From Nonomuraea longispora (GTDB lineage: Bacteria; Actinomycetota; Actinomycetes; Streptosporangiales; Streptosporangiaceae): 45,389 bases of DNA. The position numbers and the translations under genes were made by a program. The notes below the pieces were generated by a model, which was not told the DNA's origin, ran no database searches, and saw nothing but the letters and a program-made list of their open reading frames with translations. The stretch is taken from assembly GCF_004348345.1 (NCBI RefSeq), contig NZ_SMJZ01000055.1, positions 1 to 45,389 of the forward strand, read 5' to 3'. Below, one piece after another: positions 30,952 through 39,509 of the stretch (within the stretch, counting starts at the first letter, position 1; every line of letters begins with the position of its first letter).

Positions 30952-32484
30952 TCACCACGTTCCGATGCCGTAAAGCCCGCGCGGGCTGTTCGGATATCCG
31001 TCGAGCACGACGAGCTCCAGCAACTCCTCGCGCAGGCGCCGCAGGACCGGCTCGGCGGCCGGGTCGTGGGCGAGGTCGTGCTGCTCGTCCGGGTCCGCCT
31101 TCAGGTCGAACAGCTGCTCGCCGCCCCCGCCGAAATAGCGGGTGTAGCGGTGCCGGGCGGTGCGGACCGTACGCGACCAGCTCCGGGGCGAGGCCTCCCA
31201 GTGGTTGTTGTTGCTCTGCACGTAGACCGCCGTGCGCCAGTCGAGGTCCAGGCCCTGGCACAGCGGCAGCAGCGAGCTGCCCGGCAGGGCCGGCAGCCGC
31301 CGCGGGAGGTGCGGGTTGCCCAGCTCGGGGCGGGGCAGCGGGTCGGGTTCGAGGCCGGCCACGTCGAGGATCGTGGGCGCGAGGTCGGTCAGCTCCACCA
31401 GCTCCGGCCGCACCCCGGGGCGCAGGTCCGGGCCCGAGACGAGAAGCGGGACCCGGATGCAGGCGTCGTAGTGGCGCTCCCACTTGCCGACCAGCCCGTG
31501 GTCGTGCAGCAGCTCGCCGTGGTCCGAGGTGAAGATGACGTACGTGCCCGCCAGCCGCCCCGTCTCGCGCAGGCAGTCCACCAGCCGGCCGAGCTGCTCG
31601 TCGAGGTGCGCCAGGTCGGCGAAGTAGTGCAGCCGGTGGCTCTCCCAGTCGTCGACGTCGTAGGAGGCCTGCCGGTACTGCTCCCGGTCGAAATAGGCGG
31701 GCCCGCCGGAGCGCCACTCCGCGGGCAGCGGACGGGGGACGCGCTCGGCGCGCACGTGCCGCAGGTACTCGGCGGGCGGCGCGAAGGGATTGTGCGGCTG
31801 CACGTAGCTGACGTGCGCGAACAACGGGCGGTCCGCCTCGGTGCCGCGGATGAAGTCGCACGCGCGCTCGGTGATCCAGCTCGTCTGGGAGACCTCGGCG
31901 GGGAAGGGCAGCGTGTACGCCTCCCCGGTGGATTCGGGGAACTCGCGCCGCGCGGCCTCGATCTCGGCCACCAGGTCGCGCCGCTCGGGCCCGTACGCGC
32001 GCAGTTCGGGCACCATCGTCATCCAGACGGTGGACAGTGCCGCGCGGTAGTGCCCGGGGTGGTGCTCGCGTACCCAGTCCAGCCATTCGCCCGCGCGGGG
32101 GTCCTCGGTGATGTGGGTGACGTCGAACCCGTAGGGCCGGTAGTCGGGGTGTACGCCGCCGATCTGCGTCCGCAGGTGCAGCTTGCCGAACGCGCCCGTA
32201 CGCCACCCGCCCCGCTGGAGCGTGCGCATGAACGTGGGCAGGGCCGGGTCGAGGTCGTAGCCGCACTCGCTCACCCCGTGCCCCTGGCTGGTCAGCCCGG
32301 TGGCGACGGTGGCGCGGGCCGGGGCGCAGACCGGGTTGGGGGTGAACGCGTTGGGGAACCGTACGCCGCCCTCGGCCAGCGCCCGCAGGTTCGGCAGGTC
32401 GACCACGCCCTGCCAGGCCTGTTCCAGCCAGCGCGCGGCCAGCTGGTCGACCATGACGAGCACGATGTCGGGCCGGTTCGTCAT
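30952..32484 (-). CDS. Sulfatase (formylglycine-dependent)
   Basis: A 510-residue cytoplasmic alkaline-phosphatase-fold sulfatase. The N-terminal metal site reads PDIVLVMVDQLAARW, and the CxPxR activation motif is VCAPARATVATG (about residues 52-63), so Cys is converted to formylglycine. TGAFGKLHLR and TSDHGELLHDHGLVGKWERHY complete the active site. No signal peptide is present. Substrates of such operons are often sulfated sugars or choline sulfate; none is shown here. It overlaps the MFS gene by 4 bases (ATGA) and precedes gntR, so transport, desulfation and control are linked. Confidence 0.88.
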   Translation of the reverse strand: MTNRPDIVLVMVDQLAARWLEQAWQGVVDLPNLRALAEGGVRFPNAFTPNPVCAPARATVATGLTSQGHGVSECGYDLDPALPTFMRTLQRGGWRTGAFGKLHLRTQIGGVHPDYRPYGFDVTHITEDPRAGEWLDWVREHHPGHYRAALSTVWMTMVPELRAYGPERRDLVAEIEAARREFPESTGEAYTLPFPAEVSQTSWITERACDFIRGTEADRPLFAHVSYVQPHNPFAPPAEYLRHVRAERVPRPLPAEWRSGGPAYFDREQYRQASYDVDDWESHRLHYFADLAHLDEQLGRLVDCLRETGRLAGTYVIFTSDHGELLHDHGLVGKWERHYDACIRVPLLVSGPDLRPGVRPELVELTDLAPTILDVAGLEPDPLPRPELGNPHLPRRLPALPGSSLLPLCQGLDLDWRTAVYVQSNNNHWEASPRSWSRTVRTARHRYTRYFGGGGEQLFDLKADPDEQHDLAHDPAAEPVLRRLREELLELVVLDGYPNSPRGLYGIGTW

Positions 32485-33806
32485 GCGATGATGCCTTTCG
32501 TCTCCGAGTACGGCCGTACGGCCAGCGTGCAGAGGACCATGATCACGGCGAGGCCCGCGATGTAGGCCGAGATGGCCCAGCTGTGCCCCGCCGCCGCGAA
32601 CAGCAGCGAGGCCACGGTCGGCGCGAGCGCCCCGCCCAGCACGGTCGCGACCTGGAAGCCGAGCGAGATCCCGCTGTAGCGGAGCCTGGCGGGGAACAGC
32701 TCGCAGAAGAGCGCGGCCTGCACGCCGTACGGCAGGCCACTGACCAGGCCGACGAACACGCTGCCCGCCAGGATCAGCGGGATCGAGCGAGTGTCGATCA
32801 GCGCGAAGTAGAGGAACGGGGCCGGGATCAGCAGCAGCCCGCACAGCAGGTACGCCCTGCGCCTGCCGATCCGGTCGGACAGCGCGCCCGCCACCAGGAT
32901 GCCGATCACGTAGAAGACCCCGTTGACCAGGTTGGCGGCGACCGCCAGCTCCCGCGACAGGCCCAGCTCCTGGACGGTGTAGGAGATCACGAACACGCCG
33001 ATGACGAAGCCGAAGGCGGCGATGGCGACGTACATGCCGATGGCCAGCGCGATCGTGCGCGGGTGCCGCCGCACGGTCTGCCACACCGGCGCCCGCTCGA
33101 CCCGCTCCCCGGCCTTGACCTCGCGGAACTCGGGCGACTCCTGGATCTGCATGCGCACCACGACGCCCACGCCGACCAGCACCACGCTGACCAGGAACGG
33201 GATGCGCCAGCCCCAGGCCAGCAGGTCGCCGGTGCCGAGCGTGGCCAGCAGCGTGGTGAGGGTGAGGCTGGACAGGATGATGCCGAAGCCGCTGCCGGTC
33301 TGGACGAGGCTGCCGTACCAGCCGCGCCTGGACGGGGGCGCGCTCTCGACCATGAGACTGACGGCGCCTCCCCATTCGCCGCCGATGCCGAGCCCCTGGC
33401 AGAAGCGCAGGAACGTGAGCATGATGGGTGCCCAGACCCCGATGTCGGCGTACGTCGGCAGCAGACCCATGAGGAACGTGGCCGTCCCCATCACCCCGAG
33501 GCTCCACGTGAGCGTCGGCTTGCGGCCCAGGCGGTCGCCGAGGTGCCCGAAGAGCACGCCGCCCAGCGGCCGCGACACGAATCCGACCGCGAACGTGCCG
33601 AAGGCGAGCAGCGTTCCCGCGAGCGGGTCGGACGTGGGGAAGAAGAGCCGGCCGAAGACCAGTGCGGTGAGCGTGCCGTAGATGGTGAAGTCGTAGAACT
33701 CGATGGTGTTGCCGACGATCGTGGCCGCGGTGAGCTTCCACGGCACGGTGCGGCGGGCGGTGGTGCTGGAGGTGGTGGGGTGGCCGGTCGACGGGACGTC
33801 TGTCAC
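32481..33806 (-). CDS. MFS transporter, metabolite:H+ symporter (MHS) type
   Basis: A 441-residue, 12-helix symporter, first gene of the operon. Features of the MHS subfamily are NTIEFYDFTIYGTLTALVFGRLFFP, PLGGVLFGHLGDRLGRKPTL (the loop 2-3 motif), RFCQGLGIGGEWGGAVSLMVE and a second DRIGRRRAYLL motif. Family members import small acids, betaines or sulfonates. GTG 33806 follows GGGAGC. The upstream region holds the palindrome GGTAGACGTCTAGACC. The next genes encode a sulfatase and GntR; the substrate is probably the sulfated compound cleaved by the sulfatase. Confidence 0.9.
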   Translation of the reverse strand: MTDVPSTGHPTTSSTTARRTVPWKLTAATIVGNTIEFYDFTIYGTLTALVFGRLFFPTSDPLAGTLLAFGTFAVGFVSRPLGGVLFGHLGDRLGRKPTLTWSLGVMGTATFLMGLLPTYADIGVWAPIMLTFLRFCQGLGIGGEWGGAVSLMVESAPPSRRGWYGSLVQTGSGFGIILSSLTLTTLLATLGTGDLLAWGWRIPFLVSVVLVGVGVVVRMQIQESPEFREVKAGERVERAPVWQTVRRHPRTIALAIGMYVAIAAFGFVIGVFVISYTVQELGLSRELAVAANLVNGVFYVIGILVAGALSDRIGRRRAYLLCGLLLIPAPFLYFALIDTRSIPLILAGSVFVGLVSGLPYGVQAALFCELFPARLRYSGISLGFQVATVLGGALAPTVASLLFAAAGHSWAISAYIAGLAVIMVLCTLAVRPYSETKGIIA

Positions 33807-33824
33807 GGCGGTGCTCCCGGTGGA

Positions 33825-33840
33825 GGTAGACGTCTAGACC
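33825..33840. promoter_or_regulatory. GntR/HutC (DasR-like) operator between the MFS operon and nucleoside hydrolase gene
   Basis: CGTCTAGACC (33831-33840) matches the core of DasR dre sites (GGTCTAGACC) at nine of ten positions, and TAGACGTCTA overlaps it. It sits between divergent genes, within 35 bases of the MFS start and about 70 of the nucleoside hydrolase start. Confidence 0.6.
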
Positions 33841-33910
33841 TCATTGGTCAGATAGGACATCGTGGGATGGTGTGCGCGTACCTGTCAAGGTGCATCGAGG
33901 AAGGAATGGG

Positions 33911-34876
33911 ATGAAGGACCTGATTCTTGACGTGGACACCGGCGTGGACGACGCGCTGGCCCTCCTCTTCGCCGTACGCCATCCGGAGCTGAGGCTGCGC
34001 GCCGTGACATGCGTGGCCGGCAACGCGGGCCTCGGACAGGTGGTCGCCAACACGCTCAAGGTCCTCGACGCGGCCGGCGCCCCCGACGTGCCGGTGAGCG
34101 CGGGCGCGGAGCGGCCGCTCATCGAGCCGGCCCGCGACGCCGGCCACATCCACGGCGCCGACGGCCTCGCCGACCTCGGACTCCCCGTCTCGGCCCGGCG
34201 GCCGGCCGGGGTGCCGGCCGTGGACCTGCTGCGCGACACCATCCTCGGCGCACCCGAGCCCGTCGTTGTCGTGGGCCTGGCCCCGCTCACCAATCTCGCC
34301 CTCCTGCTGCGGGCCTGCCCGGAGGTCGCCGGCAACATCGAGCGGCTGGTCCTCATGGGCGGCAGCGCCTCCATCGGCAACGCCACCCCCGTCGCCGAGT
34401 TCAACGTGTGGCACGACCCCGAGGCGGCCGCGATCGTCATGGACGCCGGGGTGCCCGTGACGATGTACGGGCTCGACGTCTTCTACCACGTCTCCGTGGA
34501 CGCCCCCACGTGCGCGGAGCTGCTCGGGCACGACGAGCCGGGCAGCCGGCTGGCGGGCCTGCTGCTGCGCCACCAGATCGCCCTGTGCGGGGCCGACCCC
34601 CGCGTGAACGGCGACGGGCTGCTCGGCGACGCCGGAGCGGTGTGCGCGGTGGCCGACCCCGGCGGCCTGACCACGGAGCGGCTGCCGGTCAGCGTGGAGC
34701 TCGCCCCCGGACGCAGCAGGGGTCAGACGCTCGTCGACCGGCGGGTGCTGCCCGGTGAGGACGCCGCTCACGGGCTGGCCGGGACGGCGAACGGCGTCGA
34801 CGTCGCGCTCGCCGTCGACGCCCTCCGCTACCGCAAGCTCTTCCTCGACACGCTGCTGAGCGGCCCACCTGCGTAG
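33911..34876 (+). CDS. Inosine-uridine type nucleoside hydrolase
   Basis: A 321-residue ribonucleoside hydrolase that would split nucleosides into base and ribose. The calcium-binding N-terminus is LILDVDTGVDDALALLFAV (family DTDxDD, here DTGVDD, one conserved Asp replaced by Gly). Further family blocks are HIHGADGLADLGLP, VGLAPLTNLALLL, MGGSASIGNATPVAEFNVWHDPEAAAIV and YGLDVFYHV. ATG 33911 follows GAGGAAGGA. The altered DTDxDD may change affinity or specificity. It shares its upstream region with the MFS-sulfatase operon. Confidence 0.85.
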   Translation: MKDLILDVDTGVDDALALLFAVRHPELRLRAVTCVAGNAGLGQVVANTLKVLDAAGAPDVPVSAGAERPLIEPARDAGHIHGADGLADLGLPVSARRPAGVPAVDLLRDTILGAPEPVVVVGLAPLTNLALLLRACPEVAGNIERLVLMGGSASIGNATPVAEFNVWHDPEAAAIVMDAGVPVTMYGLDVFYHVSVDAPTCAELLGHDEPGSRLAGLLLRHQIALCGADPRVNGDGLLGDAGAVCAVADPGGLTTERLPVSVELAPGRSRGQTLVDRRVLPGEDAAHGLAGTANGVDVALAVDALRYRKLFLDTLLSGPPA

Positions 34877-34882
34877 AGGGCC

Positions 34883-35791
34883 CTAGGAGCGGTGCGTCCC
34901 GCACATGCCGGCGTACGCCTCCTCGAGCCCCTCCTCGTTGCCCGCCGCGCTGGAGACGCCCCTGAGCAGGCCACGTTCGATGCGGTCGGAGAAGTAGATG
35001 GCGTGCGCCATCCACCGCAGCCGGACGAACGTGTCCAGACAGGGCAGCTCGTCGGCGATGGCGGGGTCGACGGCCTGGTAACCGGCGACGACGTGCCGGA
35101 TCGCGTGGGGTGTCTCGCGGGTCAGCACGGCGGTGCACGCGAGGTCGTACAGGATGGGGGCCTGCAGGACCGCGCCCCAGTCGACGAGGCCGTCCTCCTC
35201 GGGCGAGCGCTCGCTGAGGCGGAAGCCGTCCAGGCCGGGGTCGCCGTTGACCACGCCGGCGCGGAGGTGCGGCGCGGCCTCGCGCGCCTCCTCCAGCACC
35301 TGGGCGGCCCTCGTGCGGACATGGCCGGGCATCGGCAGTTCGCGCAGGCAGTCGCTCGCCCACGGCCACGGCCACCGGTGCTGCTTGCCGACGTCGGCGG
35401 TGTCGTTGCCGAGCGCGCGGTGCGCGCGGGCCAGCACCGCCCCCATCCGGTGCAGGTCTCCCGCGGAGGAGGCGTCCGGCGGGCGGCCGGGGACGTAGCG
35501 CAGCAGGGCCAGCAGCCCCTCGTCCAGGTCCGTGGCCAGCCGGCCGTCGGGCAGGGGGACGGGGGCGCCGCTGGCCAGCCCGCCCCGCTCCGCGCGGGCC
35601 GCCACCCGCAGACCGCCGAGGAAGGCGGTGGCGGAGCCGACGTCGGACAGCTTGGCGACGTAGGGGGCGCCGGAAGCGTCGCGGACGAGCCAGGTCACGG
35701 AGTTCCAGCCGCCCGGCAGCGGCTCGGCCGAGACCACCGGAAGGCTCCACGCGGTCAGCGCGGCGAGCAGCCGGTCGGTGTCCAGCGGCAT
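34883..35791 (-). CDS. APH-family phosphotransferase-like protein
   Basis: A 302-residue protein with the fold of aminoglycoside and choline phosphotransferases. LPGGWNSVTWLVRDASGAPYVAKLS carries the ATP-binding Lys. In the catalytic loop VVNGDPGLDGFRL, Asn stands where the family normally has His (HGDxxxxN) and Gly-Phe where it has Asn. DGLVDWGAVLQAPILYDLA carries the metal-binding Asp. The catalytic Asp remains but the loop is atypical, so activity is uncertain. ATG 35791 directly follows the response-regulator stop with no gap, so it is probably translated with it. Confidence 0.78.
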   Translation of the reverse strand: MPLDTDRLLAALTAWSLPVVSAEPLPGGWNSVTWLVRDASGAPYVAKLSDVGSATAFLGGLRVAARAERGGLASGAPVPLPDGRLATDLDEGLLALLRYVPGRPPDASSAGDLHRMGAVLARAHRALGNDTADVGKQHRWPWPWASDCLRELPMPGHVRTRAAQVLEEAREAAPHLRAGVVNGDPGLDGFRLSERSPEEDGLVDWGAVLQAPILYDLACTAVLTRETPHAIRHVVAGYQAVDPAIADELPCLDTFVRLRWMAHAIYFSDRIERGLLRGVSSAAGNEEGLEEAYAGMCGTHRS

Positions 35792-36445
35792 TCAGATCAG
35801 TCCCGCGTCTCGTACCTTCATGGCCACGTGAACCCGGTTGTCGGTGCCGAGCTTGGCGAAGATGCGCGTGATGTTGGCCTTGACCGTGGCCACGCTCACG
35901 CAGAGGCTGGCCGCGATCTCCGTGTTGGAGCCGCCCTTCGCGATCTCGACGGCGACCTCGCGCTCGCGTTCGGTCAGCCGGGACAGCTCCTCCAGCGCCT
36001 GCGGCCGCCGCGGGTCGTGCCTGCCGGTGGCCGCCGCGATCACCTGCTGGGCGACGCTCGGGGACAACACCGGCTCGCCGCGCGCGCACGCGCGCACGGC
36101 CTCGATCATCTTGGGCGGCGGTGTGTCCTTCAGCAGGAAGCCGTGCGCCCCGAGCTGCAGGGCGCGCAGCACCATGTCGTCGGCGTCGAACGTGGTCAGC
36201 ACCAGGATCCTGGGCGGGGAGGGGCTCTTGAGCAGCAGCTCGGTGGTGGTGAGGCCGTCCTGGTGCGGCATGCGGATGTCCATCAGCACGACGTCGGGGC
36301 GCAGGTCGCGGATCACGGTCATGGCCTGCCTGCCGTCGGCCGCCTCCCCGGCCAGATCGAGGTCGGGCTCGCCGCCCAGGATGAGGCTCAGCCCCGTGCG
36401 CACCATCGGGTCGTCGTCCACGATCACAATACGAAGACGGGTCAC
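35792..36445 (-). CDS. NarL/FixJ-family response regulator
   Basis: A 217-residue regulator. The receiver domain (1-120) begins LRIVIVDDDPMVRTGLS, with acidic Asp10-12 and phosphoacceptor Asp56 in VVLMDIRMP; the switch Lys is in GFLLKDTPP. The C-terminal LuxR-type HTH reads LTEREREVAVEIAKGGSNTEIAASLCVSVATVKANITRIFAKLGTDNRVHVAM. It follows the kinase gene by 4 bases and is its likely partner. The GTG start at 36445 is set by this spacing and the family N-terminus. Confidence 0.92.
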   Translation of the reverse strand: MTRLRIVIVDDDPMVRTGLSLILGGEPDLDLAGEAADGRQAMTVIRDLRPDVVLMDIRMPHQDGLTTTELLLKSPSPPRILVLTTFDADDMVLRALQLGAHGFLLKDTPPPKMIEAVRACARGEPVLSPSVAQQVIAAATGRHDPRRPQALEELSRLTEREREVAVEIAKGGSNTEIAASLCVSVATVKANITRIFAKLGTDNRVHVAMKVRDAGLI

Positions 36446-36449
36446 GAGA

Positions 36450-37664
36450 TCAAGCCTCCCACGGCAGCCTGGCGTCGAGGATGAACCGCCCGTCGCGGAC
36501 GGTGTGGCTGATGGTGCCGCCGGCCATCCTGGTGCGCTCGGCCAGGCCGACCAGGCCCAGCCGGCCGCCGGGCCCCGCGGACGCGCCGGCCGGCGCCGGG
36601 TTGCTCACCCGGATGCGCAGCCCCTCACCCGGCCGCCCGCCCAGCTCGGCCGTCACCCGGCTGCCGGGCGCGTGCTTGCGGGCGTTCGTGAGCGCCTCCT
36701 GCACGATCCGGTACGCGTGCCGCCCCGTCTGGGTGGGCAGCTGCTCGCGGCAGTCGATGGCGTCGTCCACCTCGACCCGTTGCCCGGCCGCCCGCACCTC
36801 CTCGAACAGGGTGTCCAGCTGGGCCAGCGTCGGCTGCGGGCCCTGAGGGCCTGGCAGGCCGCCGTTGGGGCCGCCGTCGGGGCCACCGTCGGGGCCGCCG
36901 TCGGGGCCGGGGTCGCGCCTCAGCGTGCCGAGCACGGCACGGAGCTCGTTCAGCGACTGGTGGGCGTTCTCCTGGATGGCCAGCGCGGCCTCCCGCGTCT
37001 GCTCGGGGGTGAGGTCCTTCCGGTACGCCAGCCCGCCGGCCAGCATCGCCAGCAGCGAGATCCGGTGAGCCAGCACGTCGTGCATCTCCTGGGCGATCTG
37101 CAGCCGCTCCGCGAGCTGGGCCCGCTCGACCCGCTGCCGCTGGACCGCCGCCTCCGCCTTCCGCTGGGAGGTGGTCAGGTCACGGCGGCTGCGCACGTAG
37201 AGGCCGAGCACGGTGGCGACGGCGAGGATGACGAGGCCGGTCACCGCGTTGACGGCGGCCATGGAACGGGAGCCGTCCTGGAGCCACCCCGCCACGAACA
37301 TGATCAGGCAGCTCGCCGCGGCCACCGGCACGATCTGGCGCCAGCGCCGGTGCGTGACCAGCGAGGTGTAGGCGACCAGCGCGGGCCCGCCCGCCGTGAA
37401 CGACACGACGGTCGGCAGCGCGGTGGCCAGCGCGATCTGCCACGGCCACCGGCGCCGCCAGCGCATGACGACCAGCCCCGCCACGCCGAGCCCCATGTCG
37501 GCCAGCACCCAGCCGGTCGACGCGTACGGCATGGGCGCGCGGCCCGACAGCAGGACCACCGTGACGACGTAGAACAGCAGGGGCAGCGCGGCGAACAGGT
37601 GGCGCAGCGTGATGCCCAGCGTGTCGAGGGGCGGTTGATGCTCGTCGGCGTCGTGCACGTCCAC
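36450..37664 (-). CDS. NarL-type sensor histidine kinase
   Basis: A 404-residue membrane kinase. About five hydrophobic segments occupy residues 20-160. The HisKA_3 dimerisation domain includes ERLQIAQEMHDVLAHRISLLAMLAGG with the phosphorylated His. The HATPase domain reads RHAYRIVQEALTNARKHAPGSRVTAELG and GLVGLAERTRMAGG. The linker between them holds the repeat PDGGPDGGPDGGPNGG, encoded by a 12-bp tandem repeat. GTG 37664 has only a weak ribosome-binding site. It is divergent from the ABC transporter genes, which this system may regulate. Confidence 0.9.
   Translation of the reverse strand: MDVHDADEHQPPLDTLGITLRHLFAALPLLFYVVTVVLLSGRAPMPYASTGWVLADMGLGVAGLVVMRWRRRWPWQIALATALPTVVSFTAGGPALVAYTSLVTHRRWRQIVPVAAASCLIMFVAGWLQDGSRSMAAVNAVTGLVILAVATVLGLYVRSRRDLTTSQRKAEAAVQRQRVERAQLAERLQIAQEMHDVLAHRISLLAMLAGGLAYRKDLTPEQTREAALAIQENAHQSLNELRAVLGTLRRDPGPDGGPDGGPDGGPNGGLPGPQGPQPTLAQLDTLFEEVRAAGQRVEVDDAIDCREQLPTQTGRHAYRIVQEALTNARKHAPGSRVTAELGGRPGEGLRIRVSNPAPAGASAGPGGRLGLVGLAERTRMAGGTISHTVRDGRFILDARLPWEA
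36859..36906. repeat. Four 12-bp tandem repeats inside the histidine kinase gene
   Basis: Four units of CCGCCGTCGGGG or one-base variants run in register (36859-36906). They encode the PDGG/PNGG repeats between the dimerisation and ATPase domains. Length change in steps of 12 keeps the frame. Confidence 0.85.
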
Positions 37665-37718
37665 CAGCCTAGGGACCCGCCGCCGTGCCGGGTTAGCGAC
37701 CGGGGTCCATCGCGCTGC

Positions 37719-37730
37719 AGACCCTGGTCT
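37719..37730. promoter_or_regulatory. AGACC-CT-GGTCT inverted repeat between kinase and ABC genes
   Basis: Perfect 5-bp arms with a 2-base spacer lie 55 bases upstream of the kinase gene and 84 bases upstream of the ABC gene. A site for the NarL-type regulator is possible. Confidence 0.3.
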
Positions 37731-37740
37731 ACACCCGGGG

Positions 37741-37770
37741 CGGCGGGTGTGGCCGGGCCGCCACCCGCCG
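37741..37770. other. Hairpin in the kinase-ABC divergent region
   Basis: CGGCGGGTG (37741-37749) pairs with CACCCGCCG (37762-37770) around a 12-base GC-rich loop. It lies 43 bases before the ABC ATPase start. Confidence 0.35.
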
Positions 37771-37813
37771 TGGACCCAGGTCCGATGTACGCGGGGCGCG
37801 TCTTCGATGAACT

Positions 37814-38533
37814 GTGGGCGTGATCGAATTTCATCGCCTCAGCAAGACGTACAGCGACGTGAAGGCGCTCGACGACGTGTCCTTCACCGTGCCGGCCGGC
37901 TCCGTCACCGGGTTCCTCGGGCCCAACGGCGCGGGCAAGTCGACGGCCATGCGCATCCTGGCGGGGCTGTCCCGCCCCACCTCCGGCTCCGCCACCGTGC
38001 TCGGGCGGCCGTACGCCGAGCTGGAGCGTCCCGGCTACGACGTGGGTACGCTGCTCGACGCCTCCGCCCAGCATCCCGGCCGCACCGGCCGTGAGGTCCT
38101 GACCCTCGGCGCGATGATGCTGGGCCTGCCCCGTACGCGCGTGGACGAGGTCCTGGAACTGGTCGGCCTGACCGGCAAGGAAGGCCGCAGGCCCGTCGGC
38201 GGCTACTCCCTGGGCATGCGGCAGCGGCTCGGCATCGGGCACGCCCTGCTCGGCCGGCCGCGGGCGCTCATCCTGGACGAGCCGGCCAACGGCCTCGACC
38301 CCCAGGGCATCCACTGGATGCGCGGGCTGCTGCGCGACCTGGCCCGCTCCGGATGCGCGGTGCTGCTCAGCTCGCACCTGCTGCACGAGGTGGAGCAGGT
38401 CGCCGACCGCATCGTGATGATCGGGCGGGGCCGCCTGCTCGCCCAGGGCACCCCGGCCGAGCTCGGCCGGGGTCGCAGCCTGGAGCAGACCTTCCTGGAG
38501 CTGACCGCCGCCGCCGACAGGGGCCTCGCATGA
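37814..38533 (+). CDS. ABC transporter ATP-binding protein
   Basis: A 239-residue nucleotide-binding subunit. Walker A is GFLGPNGAGKST (about residues 34-45). The signature is GGYSLGMRQRLGIGHALL (YSLGM for LSGGQ), Walker B is ALILDEPANGLDPQG, and the switch His is in LLSSHLLHEVEQV. It belongs to the drug- or bacitracin-type exporters of the DrrA/BcrA kind, which work with small permeases. GTG 37814 or 37820 could be the start; no ribosome-binding site is present. The permease gene overlaps its stop by 4 bases. The divergent two-component genes suggest a cell-envelope stress function. Confidence 0.9.
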   Translation: MGVIEFHRLSKTYSDVKALDDVSFTVPAGSVTGFLGPNGAGKSTAMRILAGLSRPTSGSATVLGRPYAELERPGYDVGTLLDASAQHPGRTGREVLTLGAMMLGLPRTRVDEVLELVGLTGKEGRRPVGGYSLGMRQRLGIGHALLGRPRALILDEPANGLDPQGIHWMRGLLRDLARSGCAVLLSSHLLHEVEQVADRIVMIGRGRLLAQGTPAELGRGRSLEQTFLELTAAADRGLA

Positions 38534-39267
38534 CCACCGGGCGCATCCCGTTCCCGACGTTGCTGCGGGTGGAGACCCGCAAGCTCGTCGACACCCGCGG
38601 CAGCAAGGTCATCACCGGCGTGCTGGCCGTCCTGACGGCCGGCGCCGTCGTCGTTCGCGGCATCGCCTCCGGTCCCGAGCTCCACACCGCCGCGGTGACG
38701 GCCGGCATCGTGGTGGGCATCCTGCTTCCCGTGCTCGCCATCCTCACCGTGACCGGCGAGTGGAGCCACCGCACGGCGCTGACCACGTTCACGCTCGAAC
38801 CCCGGAGGGGGCGGGTGTGGGCGGCCAAGTGCCTGCCGCCCCTGGTCGCCTCCGTCCTGGCCTGCGTGTTCGCGATGCTGGTCGCGGCGCCGGTGACGGC
38901 GGCCGTCGCGGCGGCCCAGGGGGTGCCGGCCGACTGGCGGGTCGCCCTGCCGGCCCTGGCGGGATGGACGGCCACGACGGTCCTGCTCACCGCCCAGGGG
39001 CTGGCCCTGGGTACGGTGCTGATGAACGCGCCCGCGGCGATCGTGGTCTTCCTGTCCAACGCGGTCATGTGGAGCGTCGTGGCCCGGCTCGGCTCCGCGG
39101 GGGAGGCCGCGACTCAGTGGCTGGACCTCAACACCGCCACCATCCCGCTGGTGAACGGCACCATGACCGGGGGCGACGCCGCCCGGGTGGCCGTGTCGTC
39201 GCTGGCCTGGATCGTGTTGCCGATGGCCGCCGGCATGGTGCGGACGATGCGCAGAGAGGTCGGCTGA
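38530..39267 (+). CDS. ABC transporter permease (ABC-2 type)
   Basis: A 245-residue, six-helix permease. It starts MTTGRIPFPTLLRVETRKLVDTRGSKVITGVLAVLTAGAV, the cytoplasmic start plus first helix usual in the ABC-2 group. It continues with VTGEWSHRTALTTFTLEPRRGRVWAAKCLPPL, the conserved cytoplasmic loop, and helices LVASVLACVFAMLVAAPVTAAVAAA, GWTATTVLLTAQGLALGTVLM, AAIVVFLSNAVMWSVVARL and LAWIVLPMAAGMV. It overlaps the ATPase gene by ATGA. The substrate is unknown. Confidence 0.87.
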   Translation: MTTGRIPFPTLLRVETRKLVDTRGSKVITGVLAVLTAGAVVVRGIASGPELHTAAVTAGIVVGILLPVLAILTVTGEWSHRTALTTFTLEPRRGRVWAAKCLPPLVASVLACVFAMLVAAPVTAAVAAAQGVPADWRVALPALAGWTATTVLLTAQGLALGTVLMNAPAAIVVFLSNAVMWSVVARLGSAGEAATQWLDLNTATIPLVNGTMTGGDAARVAVSSLAWIVLPMAAGMVRTMRREVG

Positions 39268-39509
39268 GGTAGATCTATACCCGTTTCGTGGCGATATGTT
39301 TGCATTTGTCCGGTTTGGGGGTTAGGTTAGTGCATGTCCGGCGATGACCCGTGCCCGCGCAGTCGCGGCGAAGGGCGCCGGAACCCACGGATCCTCCCGC
39401 TGGATTCCCCCGTGCTCCGCGTAGCGTCCCGCCCGGCGTGCTGCCCGGCTACGTCCGTCCAAGCGAGCGCGAACTGCCATCGTCCCCTAACAAAGGACCT
39501 GACACCATC

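Noticed and set aside
39334-39509. Possible ydaO-type c-di-AMP riboswitch before the secreted cell-wall protein gene
   Set aside because: The gene type and leader length fit, but the conserved blocks (such as the CAGCTAACC region) are absent.
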